In this document: in pieces, positions 1 through 4,763 of the stretch
How positions within the stretch are numbered: the stretch's first letter is position 1
How the letters are laid out: every line of letters begins with the position of its first letter
Origin: Spirochaetota bacterium
GTDB lineage: Bacteria > Spirochaetota > B62-G9
Reading direction: 5' to 3'
DNA length: 5,791 nt
Assembly (NCBI GenBank): GCA_026990615.1
Contig: JALXDB010000271.1
Coordinates: 1-5,791 of the forward strand
The notes under the pieces: generated by a model
Databases searched by the model: none
What the model was told of the DNA's origin: nothing
The model's input: the letters and a program-made list of their open reading frames with translations, nothing else
Position numbers and translations under genes: made by a program

Positions 1-353
1 CCCGAGGTGTAGATACCCATTGCACCCAGGCTTATGGTTCCCATATACATTGTTGGATTTGTATAAAACCCCCCAAAATAGTAGGAATCTGCTATTGTTC
101 TGGTTCCATAAAACGACAATTCTTTATATTGATTAAAAGACATGGCTCCGGGATTCCAGTATGTGAGGGTTGCATCTCCTTCCATTGCTGTAAATGCCCC
201 TCCCATTCCTATCGCCCTCATTCCCGAACCATAGCTGAAGACATTTTCAACGCCACCGACCTCATTGGAGGGAAAAATCTCTGCGGGAAGGATTAAAAAT
301 AAAGCAAATATACAGAATAATATATATACTCTCGATAAAGTCTTCATACCCAT
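1..353 (-). CDS. PorV/UPF0164-family outer-membrane beta-barrel protein, N-terminal part (cut by window edge)
   Basis: An open frame of 117 codons reads leftward and leaves the window without a stop, so only the N-terminus is visible. It begins with a short basic stretch and a hydrophobic core (about residues 9-23, ILFCIFALFLIL within it), typical of a Sec signal peptide with cleavage probably near residues 24-30. Next come YGSGMRAIGMGGAFTAMEGD (41-60) and the YWNPGAMSF block (65-73). This GMGGAFTA...GDA...WNP pattern is the hallmark of the N-terminus of PorV/PorQ and UPF0164 (FadL-like) outer-membrane proteins. In that family the first strand and plug region precede a barrel of roughly 300-400 residues. 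The cargo or secretion role is unknown. It lies 39 bases downstream of murB on the same strand, so may be the last gene of that run. ATG at 353 was chosen; ATG at 347 is equally possible, and neither has a clear Shine-Dalgarno. A PorV type IX secretion role is not implied. Confidence 0.72.
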   Translation of the reverse strand, partial: MGMKTLSRVYILFCIFALFLILPAEIFPSNEVGGVENVFSYGSGMRAIGMGGAFTAMEGDATLTYWNPGAMSFNQYKELSFYGTRTIADSYYFGGFYTNPTMYMGTISLGAMGIYTS

Positions 354-360
354 ATTACCA

Positions 361-369
361 AATATAACA
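361..369 (-). promoter_or_regulatory. Candidate extended -10 element before the porV-like gene
   Basis: On the minus strand TGTTATATT matches the extended -10 form TGnTATAAT with one base off. It ends 7 bases before the ATG at 353, so a transcript would start at or next to that ATG. No convincing -35 hexamer is present 16-18 bases upstream. The region is A+T-rich, so chance is a real alternative. Confidence 0.25.
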
Positions 370-392
370 CACAATACTGGATTTTCTACACC

Positions 393-1328
393 TTAATTTT
401 CAAAACCGAGCAGAATAATCTCTCTTTCCAATTTTATCCCGGTTTTTTCTTTTACCTTTTTTTCTACAAGTTTGATTAATTCATAAACATCCCTGGAACT
501 TGCACCTCCTCTGTTTATTATAAAATTGGCATGCTTCTCGTACACCTCAGCTTCGCCTATTCTGGTCTTTTTCAATCCACAGCTATCGATTATTTTCCCC
601 GCCGATACTCCGAGAGAATAGTCATTTTTAAAAATGCAACCTGCACTGGGAAATATATATTCCCCCTTTTCCCTGCGCAATCGCCTTATCTCTTCAACTC
701 TTTTCTTTACATCTCCAGGGTTGCTTATTTGCAGTTCAAACAGTGCCTTCAAAAGATAATGTCTCCTTTTCTGAAGCACAGAATACTTGTAGGAAAAATT
801 CATATCCTCTTTATTAAATATCTTTATAGTGGTCTTTCCATCTTCCAGTGCAACCACATCGGCTCTTTTAAAAACTCCGGATATCTCTCCTCCATATGCC
901 CTTGCATTCATATAAACTGCACCTCCAACCGTACCCGGCATTCCAGCAAGGAATTCAATTCCCGTTAGGCCTCGCTCTGCAGAAAAATCTACAACATCAT
1001 CTATTAATGCTCCGCATTCGGCCTCAACTCCATTATTCACGGCCCTTATACCATTCAATCTTTCTGTATATATGACAAGGCCATGGTAACCTTCATCGCT
1101 GACGAGTATATTTGAACCTTTCCCTAAAATAAAAAAAGGAAGACCCTTTTTTAAAGCCCATTCTATGGATTGAACAAATTCGTCCAGACTACCGGGCTTT
1201 ACAAAATAATCCGCCGGGCCTCCAATCTTAAACGTGGTATAATCACTGAGGCTAATCTTCTCCTGTATATTCAGTTTTATTCTATTTTCTTCACACGGGC
1301 TTCGTCTATTTAGATTCAACTCCCCCAA
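393..1328 (-). CDS. murB: UDP-N-acetylenolpyruvoylglucosamine reductase MurB
   Basis: Cytoplasmic FAD enzyme that reduces UDP-GlcNAc-enolpyruvate with NADPH to UDP-MurNAc, the second committed step of peptidoglycan precursor synthesis. Numbering below is for the 311-residue form starting at TTG 1328. The entry motif YTTFKIGGPADYFV (30-43) and the FAD-binding GKGSNILVSDEG (69-80) are clear. So are AGMPGTVGGAVYMNARAYGG (128-147), the active-site loop SAGCIFKN (228-235), EKHANFIIN (264-272) and the C-terminal catalytic Glu in LEREI (E303). The length suits a type II MurB. The usual catalytic Ser of the GSxFKNP loop is Cys231, and the Pro after FKN is Asp. A GTG at 1343 would add five residues but has no ribosome site. 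TTG 1328 has GAGGAG seven bases upstream, and its short leader fits the family. It lies 77 bases downstream of mgtE from this start (62 from the GTG). Confidence 0.95.
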   Translation of the reverse strand: MGELNLNRRSPCEENRIKLNIQEKISLSDYTTFKIGGPADYFVKPGSLDEFVQSIEWALKKGLPFFILGKGSNILVSDEGYHGLVIYTERLNGIRAVNNGVEAECGALIDDVVDFSAERGLTGIEFLAGMPGTVGGAVYMNARAYGGEISGVFKRADVVALEDGKTTIKIFNKEDMNFSYKYSVLQKRRHYLLKALFELQISNPGDVKKRVEEIRRLRREKGEYIFPSAGCIFKNDYSLGVSAGKIIDSCGLKKTRIGEAEVYEKHANFIINRGGASSRDVYELIKLVEKKVKEKTGIKLEREIILLGFEN

Positions 1329-1335
1329 ATTAACT

Positions 1336-1341
1336 CTCCTC
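1336..1341 (-). promoter_or_regulatory. Ribosome binding site that decides the murB start
   Basis: GAGGAG on the minus strand lies seven bases before TTG 1328, an ideal spacing. It overlaps the alternative GTG at 1343-1341, which has no purine-rich site before it. This favours the rarer TTG codon as the true start. Confidence 0.6.
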
Positions 1342-1348
1342 ACTCTGG

Positions 1349-1379
1349 TATATAAAAACCATATACGAAATCCTGTAAA
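1349..1379 (-). promoter_or_regulatory. Weak promoter candidate in the mgtE-murB gap
   Basis: Minus-strand TTTACA (1379-1374) and TATATA (1354-1349) are separated by 19 bases, longer than the ideal 17. Transcription would start near 1342, just before the GAGGAG site. That would rule out the GTG start for murB. The GTATAT/ATATAC arms at 1348-1353 and 1361-1366 could also form a 6-bp hairpin. The evidence is weak, and co-transcription from mgtE is the default. Confidence 0.2.
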
Positions 1380-1405
1380 ACTCGCCGGCGACTGCCGATA
1401 ACACT

Positions 1406-2764
1406 TTAAGCCCTGACATTAAAAATAACCTCAGCAATACTAAAGTATATCAATAATGTTGTTACATCAAGCAGAGTAGAGATAAAAGGACCTGCCGAAA
1501 TAGCCGGGTCAATCTTCAATTTTTTTAAGATCATCGGAAGCACACTTCCTATCATATTCGCAACTATCACACTGACAAAGACCGCAACTCCGACAGAAAT
1601 TCCAATGAACGGGTCGGTGTCAACAAACCTGGCTCTGACAAAGGAGAACAATCCCAGAATCACACCCAAAAATGCCCCCATCAGTATCTCCCGGAATATT
1701 ATTCTTAAAAAATCTCTAAGTTCGATTTCACCTGTTGCAAGCCCCCTTATTATCAGAGTTGCAGACTGCATTCCTGTATTACCACAGGTTCCAGTTAGCA
1801 TCGGTATAAAAAATGCCAGCGGCACAACAACCTGCAGGATATAGGAGTAATGCTTGAGTACAATCGAAGAAAGATAGGACGTTACCAGCAGGACTATCAA
1901 CCATAGGGCCCTCTTTCTGCCAAGAATAAAAAATTTTGTACTGAAGTAAGGTTCATCGGGAGCCTCTATTCCAGCCATTTTATGAAAATCTTCTGTGGCC
2001 TCCTCATGGATAACATCAACTACATCATCAACGGTAATTATGCCGACCAGCTTGTTATCATTATCAACAACCGGTATCGCCACCAGATCGTACTTTGTCA
2101 AAACTCTCGCAACTTCTTCCTGATCATCATGGGTATGAACGCTCACAAAGTTGGTGGTCATCAAATCTTCCACTTTCTTATCGGGAGAAGCAAGAAGTAG
2201 ATCTTTCAGGCTGACAATACCTATTAAATGCCCGTTGCAGTCCGTCACATAGGAATAGTAGATGGTCTCTTTGTCCAGCCCTGTTTTTCTGATTGTTTCT
2301 ATGGCTTCCCCTGCCGTCATATTTTTGTTGAGTTCTATAAACTCGGGAGTCATCAGCCTCCCTGCTGAATCTTCAGGATAGTTTAACAGCCTGTTGGCAA
2401 GAGCTCTTTCCTCCGGTGATAGGAGCTTTATGAGGGCTTTTACCATGTTTTCAGGGAGTTCATCAAAAAGCTCTGTTCTGTCATCAGGGTCCATTTCACC
2501 GATTATTTCCCTGATTTTAGCTTCACCAAACTGCTTTAATAGCTCCTCCTGGTCATCATGATCAAGAAGAGAAAAAACCTCGGCAGCTATCTCCTTATTC
2601 AAAAGCCTGAAAACGATAACCTTATCGGTAATATCCAGGGGATCTATCAACTCCATAATGTCAGGCGGCAGAATTTCTGAAAGATACTTCTTCAATTCAA
2701 AAAACCGCCTTTTATCAATCATCCTTTTAACTTCATCACTACTCAAAACTAATGTCTTTTCCAT
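1406..2764 (-). CDS. mgtE: Magnesium transporter MgtE
   Basis: Inner-membrane Mg2+ channel/transporter, gated by cytoplasmic Mg2+ bound at its N-terminal and CBS domains and acting as a homodimer. The 452 residues match the family's usual length of about 450. The order is complete. An acidic, helical MgtE_N domain covers about 35-135, with repeated D/E-rich helices and PEDSAGRLMTPEF at 130-142. Two CBS domains follow at about 140-195 and 200-257 (LMTTNFVSV; VAIPVVDNDNKLVGIITVDD), then a connecting helix and five membrane helices (about 285-303, 309-335, 357-380, 388-411 and 424-447). The family signature PMLTGTCGNTGMQS is at 321-334. Asp433 in TLLDVTTLL aligns with the pore Asp432 of the Thermus thermophilus channel. 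Start ATG 2764 has only a weak ribosome site (TTAGAA). It is the first gene of a leftward run with murB. No M-box riboswitch was recognised in its leader. Confidence 0.96.
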   Translation of the reverse strand: MEKTLVLSSDEVKRMIDKRRFFELKKYLSEILPPDIMELIDPLDITDKVIVFRLLNKEIAAEVFSLLDHDDQEELLKQFGEAKIREIIGEMDPDDRTELFDELPENMVKALIKLLSPEERALANRLLNYPEDSAGRLMTPEFIELNKNMTAGEAIETIRKTGLDKETIYYSYVTDCNGHLIGIVSLKDLLLASPDKKVEDLMTTNFVSVHTHDDQEEVARVLTKYDLVAIPVVDNDNKLVGIITVDDVVDVIHEEATEDFHKMAGIEAPDEPYFSTKFFILGRKRALWLIVLLVTSYLSSIVLKHYSYILQVVVPLAFFIPMLTGTCGNTGMQSATLIIRGLATGEIELRDFLRIIFREILMGAFLGVILGLFSFVRARFVDTDPFIGISVGVAVFVSVIVANMIGSVLPMILKKLKIDPAISAGPFISTLLDVTTLLIYFSIAEVIFNVRA

Positions 2765-2872
2765 TTTCTAAAACCATTTATTGATAATTTTTTGCTTCAT
2801 TTACACAACTTTTAATATTCTAACATACGAGGCGTTACATATCGACAAAATATTTTCCATAGATATCATGTC

Positions 2873-2901
2873 TTGTTTTTAAACAGAATTAGTATTAACA
2901 T
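2873..2901 (+). promoter_or_regulatory. Weak promoter candidate for nth
   Basis: TTGTTT (2873-2878) and TAACAT (2896-2901) are separated by 17 bases, giving partial matches to a sigma-70 promoter. It would leave a leader of about 98 bases before ATG 3006. The divergent mgtE-nth region is A+T-rich and offers other weak matches, so this is only a candidate. Confidence 0.25.
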
Positions 2902-3005
2902 TGCTGATGCGTAGAGAAGTGGCAGCAGCATCCATTTGACCGGTGGTTAATTTACAAGAATATCTTATAAAACAAAATAATCTTCAATTAAATTGGGTAG
3001 GCTTT

Positions 3006-3659
3006 ATGAAGAACGATGACATCCATAAGGTAGTTGAGATACTGGAAGAAGAGGTAAAAAGATGGAAGGTCCCATCGGTTACGCAAATTTCTGTTACAGG
3101 CGATCCATACAGAATATTGATATCCACAGTTATCTCCCTAAGAACAAAAGATGAGGTAACTTCAGAGGCCTCTAAAAGGTTGTTTCAAGCTGCATCCAAT
3201 CCGTATAATATGATCAAACTGACAGCAAAAGAAATTGCAGATTTAATATACCCTGCGGGATTCTACAGAATTAAGGCTGAAAATATAAAGAAAATATCAA
3301 AAATTTTAGTTGATAGATATAGAGGGAAAGTTCCCGATAGTATCGATGAGTTATTGAAGCTTCCAGGAGTAGGGAGGAAAACTGCAAATCTGGTAGTAAC
3401 TCTGGGGTTTGGAAAACCAGGAATCTGTGTTGATACGCACGTTCACAGAATCTTCAACAGACTCGGTTACGTTAATACAAAAACTCCGGACAAGACCGAA
3501 CTGGAATTGAGAAGCAAACTCCCACCTGAATACTGGATACGGATAAACGACCTTATGGTTACATACGGCCAGAATATATGCACCCCGGTATCACCCCACT
3601 GTTCAAAATGCAGGCTGGCAAAATTCTGCGACAGAGTCGGAGTCGAAAAACATCGGTAA
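3006..3659 (+). CDS. nth: Endonuclease III (DNA glycosylase/AP lyase)
   Basis: Base-excision-repair enzyme that removes oxidised pyrimidines and cleaves abasic sites by beta-elimination. The 217-residue form resembles the 211 residues of the E. coli enzyme. The helix-hairpin-helix LPGVGRKTAN (119-128) carries the Schiff-base Lys125, and VDTHVHRI (142-149) carries catalytic Asp143. Four cysteines, C192-x6-C199-x2-C202-x5-C208, form the [4Fe-4S] site exactly as in the family. The early motif ISLRTKDEVT has Arg where E. coli-type enzymes have Gln in LSxQxTD, a form I associate with archaeal-like homologues. ATG 3006 was chosen because the protein then fits the family length and TAGG lies four bases upstream. 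An in-frame GTG at 2943 would add 21 residues of low-complexity, Asn/Gln-rich sequence unlike the family. Transcribed divergently from mgtE, alone. Confidence 0.95.
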   Translation: MKNDDIHKVVEILEEEVKRWKVPSVTQISVTGDPYRILISTVISLRTKDEVTSEASKRLFQAASNPYNMIKLTAKEIADLIYPAGFYRIKAENIKKISKILVDRYRGKVPDSIDELLKLPGVGRKTANLVVTLGFGKPGICVDTHVHRIFNRLGYVNTKTPDKTELELRSKLPPEYWIRINDLMVTYGQNICTPVSPHCSKCRLAKFCDRVGVEKHR

Positions 3660-3931
3660 ACAGAATAAAGTGGATGAGAATCAGCGGCAAGATATATAAA
3701 TCCCCATTTCAAAAAAATTTATCTGGTGGTGGAGAGCCAGTGTATTTTACGTTGAGTGAATGGCAATCCGGAGCTTTATGGACCTACATACAGCTTTTAC
3801 ACCATTTTAATAACTGAACAAATTATAATAAAAGCCCGATTGCAGTTTAAATCATTTCGACAGAATTATTTTAGCTATTTCAATCATTATAATGAGACCT
3901 TTTCGGATATAATGTTCTATCTCTTTAGAGC
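3660..3931. other. Intergenic stretch without a recognised gene
   Basis: Together with the small ORF at 3932-4084, this forms about 440 bases between the convergent nth and NUDIX genes. Short open frames here lack ribosome sites and family motifs. A weak 4-bp stem (CTGG at 3723-3726 with CCAG at 3737-3740) and a 12-bp A+T palindrome TCATTATAATGA (3884-3895) are present. Neither is followed by a convincing U-tract, so I see no clear intrinsic terminator for either neighbour. Confidence 0.5.
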
Positions 3932-4084
3932 TTAACAATCTAATGTTGTAAAAAATCCACCACCTGCCAACCTCGATTGTAAAATCCCGCATAAAATCGA
4001 TAAAATAGCCCCATAAATTGCCACAACGGCAGTAGCTATTGCTGACCACTCATCTGATACAATAATTGCTATCCAATTTAACGT
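3932..4084 (-). pseudogene. Possible remnant or ACG-initiated small membrane protein downstream of the NUDIX gene
   Basis: Directly after the NUDIX stop the minus strand has TAGGAG (4095-4090) and then, five bases on, ACG in the place where ATG is expected. The frame then runs 50 codons to TAA. The product would read LNWIAIIVSDEWSAI, then a hydrophobic helix ATAVVAIYGAILSILCGIL, then QSRLAGG and a short tail. The helix and the preceding Trp-containing lead look like a real one-pass membrane protein. The AIYGAILS stretch resembles small hypothetical proteins with a single N-terminal helix. The short, odd tail (GGGFFTTLDC) suggests a frameshift or truncation of a longer product. I cannot name a function. 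The alternatives are a live gene using a non-standard start, or coincidence in the frame. Confidence 0.35.
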
Positions 4085-4089
4085 GTAAT

Positions 4090-4095
4090 CTCCTA
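4090..4095 (-). promoter_or_regulatory. Shine-Dalgarno-like site without a standard start codon
   Basis: TAGGAG on the minus strand overlaps the last of three in-frame stops (TAA TAA TAG) ending the NUDIX gene. It lies five bases before ACG 4084-4082. The site is stronger than that of the NUDIX gene itself, which is why a lost or unusual downstream start is suspected. Confidence 0.4.
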
Positions 4096-4098
4096 TTA

Positions 4099-4557
4099 TT
4101 AACTTTCTCTGTAAAGCTTCCATGCCTCTAAAATCATTTCCTCTGTGGGGGCACGAAGTTTGTAAATTCTGTCCCCCCGTATTCCTGATTCTATCAAACT
4201 CATCGGGACCCACCTTGCATCATCCACATCAGAACCCGGAGTTAGTGAACCGTCCCTGTATTCGGCCAGAAAATCAAAAACGATATAGTGGTATAAGACT
4301 CTTCCCGAATCCTTTTCCCGTTCAATATACTCATAGAGTCCTACCAGATCTTTTATATAAACATCTATTCCACACTCCTCCCTAATTTCCCTTTTTAAAG
4401 CGTCGATAATTGATTCGTCTTCCCTCTGTCCACCTCCTGGAATCGACCACTCACCTGAAAGTGGGGGCTTTCCCCTTTTAACAAGCAGAACATAATCGTC
4501 CTTAAAAACAACAGCCCCAACTCCAGCTATGGGTCTATCTGGATATCTTCTTGACAT
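4099..4557 (-). CDS. NUDIX hydrolase (MutT / ADP-ribose pyrophosphatase-like)
   Basis: Cytoplasmic Mg2+-dependent pyrophosphohydrolase acting on a nucleoside diphosphate linked to another moiety; the exact substrate cannot be read from the sequence. The 152 residues form a single NUDIX domain. The complete box G42-x5-E48-x7-R56-E-I-x-E60-E61-x-G63-I64 is present, with the metal-binding Glu pair in REIREECGI. The N-terminal strand block (IAGVGAVVFKDDYVLLVKRG) and GEWSIPGGG (35-43) are typical of the COG1051 ADP-ribose pyrophosphatase/MutT group. DDARWVPMSLIES (112-124) is the usual C-terminal strand and helix. ATG 4557 has only a weak AGAGA ribosome site. The gene ends in three consecutive in-frame stops. 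It is convergent with nth and divergent from the sensor gene at 4764. A repair link with nth (nucleotide-pool cleaning) is possible, but the two are on opposite strands. Confidence 0.92.
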   Translation of the reverse strand: MSRRYPDRPIAGVGAVVFKDDYVLLVKRGKPPLSGEWSIPGGGQREDESIIDALKREIREECGIDVYIKDLVGLYEYIEREKDSGRVLYHYIVFDFLAEYRDGSLTPGSDVDDARWVPMSLIESGIRGDRIYKLRAPTEEMILEAWKLYRES

Positions 4558-4591
4558 AAGATTTCTCTTAAAGACTGATTAAATAACCCCG

Positions 4592-4618
4592 TGTATATAA
4601 AAACAAAAATAACTTCAA
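4592..4618 (-). promoter_or_regulatory. Weak promoter candidate for the NUDIX gene
   Basis: Minus-strand TTGAAG (4618-4613) and TATACA (4597-4592) each match four of six consensus bases, but the spacer is only 15. It would give a leader of about 28 bases before ATG 4557. It is the best candidate I see in this direction. Confidence 0.25.
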
Positions 4619-4635
4619 CAATATAAAACAGCGAT

Positions 4636-4649
4636 ATAAACCGGTTTAT
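4636..4649. repeat. Perfect 14-bp palindrome in the divergent promoter region
   Basis: ATAAACCGGTTTAT is its own reverse complement. It is extended by CGAT on the left and ATCG on the right if a 2-base offset in the left arm is allowed. It has a GC centre inside an A+T-rich spacer. It lies about 17 bases upstream of the candidate -35 of the NUDIX gene and about 38 bases upstream of the -35 of the sensor gene. Its position and symmetry suggest a dimeric regulator's operator; this is inference. Confidence 0.55.
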
Positions 4650-4687
4650 CGGTCCAATAAAAGAAATAGCGAATTACTAGAAAAATA

Positions 4688-4717
4688 TTTACATAGTTAT
4701 ACTTCCTCTGTTATACT
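4688..4717 (+). promoter_or_regulatory. Extended -10 sigma-70-type promoter of the sensor gene
   Basis: TTTACA (4688-4693) and TATACT (4712-4717) are separated by 18 bases, and TG at 4709-4710 gives the extended form TGtTATACT. The predicted start near 4724 leaves a 40-base leader before GTG 4764. This is the best promoter match in the window. Confidence 0.55.
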
Positions 4718-4763
4718 TTCAGATATATAAAGATATTATATACATACAATTATCGGAATCCAG

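Noticed and set aside
2765..2945. M-box (ykoK) Mg2+ riboswitch upstream of mgtE
   Set aside because: GCTGCTGCCAC on the minus strand recalls the M-box GCTGCTGCCC core, but the conserved AGGTGAGGC element and the other paired blocks are missing. Only a 5-bp GATGC/GCATC stem is present.
2943..3005. N-terminal extension of nth from GTG 2943
   Set aside because: The 21 extra residues are low-complexity and unlike Nth. ATG 3006 gives the family length and has a nearby TAGG.
3723..3740. Terminator hairpin after nth
   Set aside because: The stem is only 4 bp (CTGG/CCAG) with a 10-base loop and no run of T directly after it.
3578..3817. Plus-strand open frame overlapping the 3' end of nth
   Set aside because: It overlaps the conserved Fe-S cysteine region in another frame and has no ribosome site or recognisable motif. 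It is a shadow.
3884..3895. 12-bp palindrome TCATTATAATGA
   Set aside because: It is entirely A+T-rich except at the ends and lies in A+T-rich DNA away from promoters, with no U-tract. Chance is the simplest explanation.
3852..4049. Minus-strand 65-codon frame overlapping the small ORF downstream of NUDIX
   Set aside because: It starts at a GTG without a ribosome site, and its first half is an out-of-frame reading of the better membrane-helix frame. Its tail could be the frameshifted end of the remnant, but I cannot show that.
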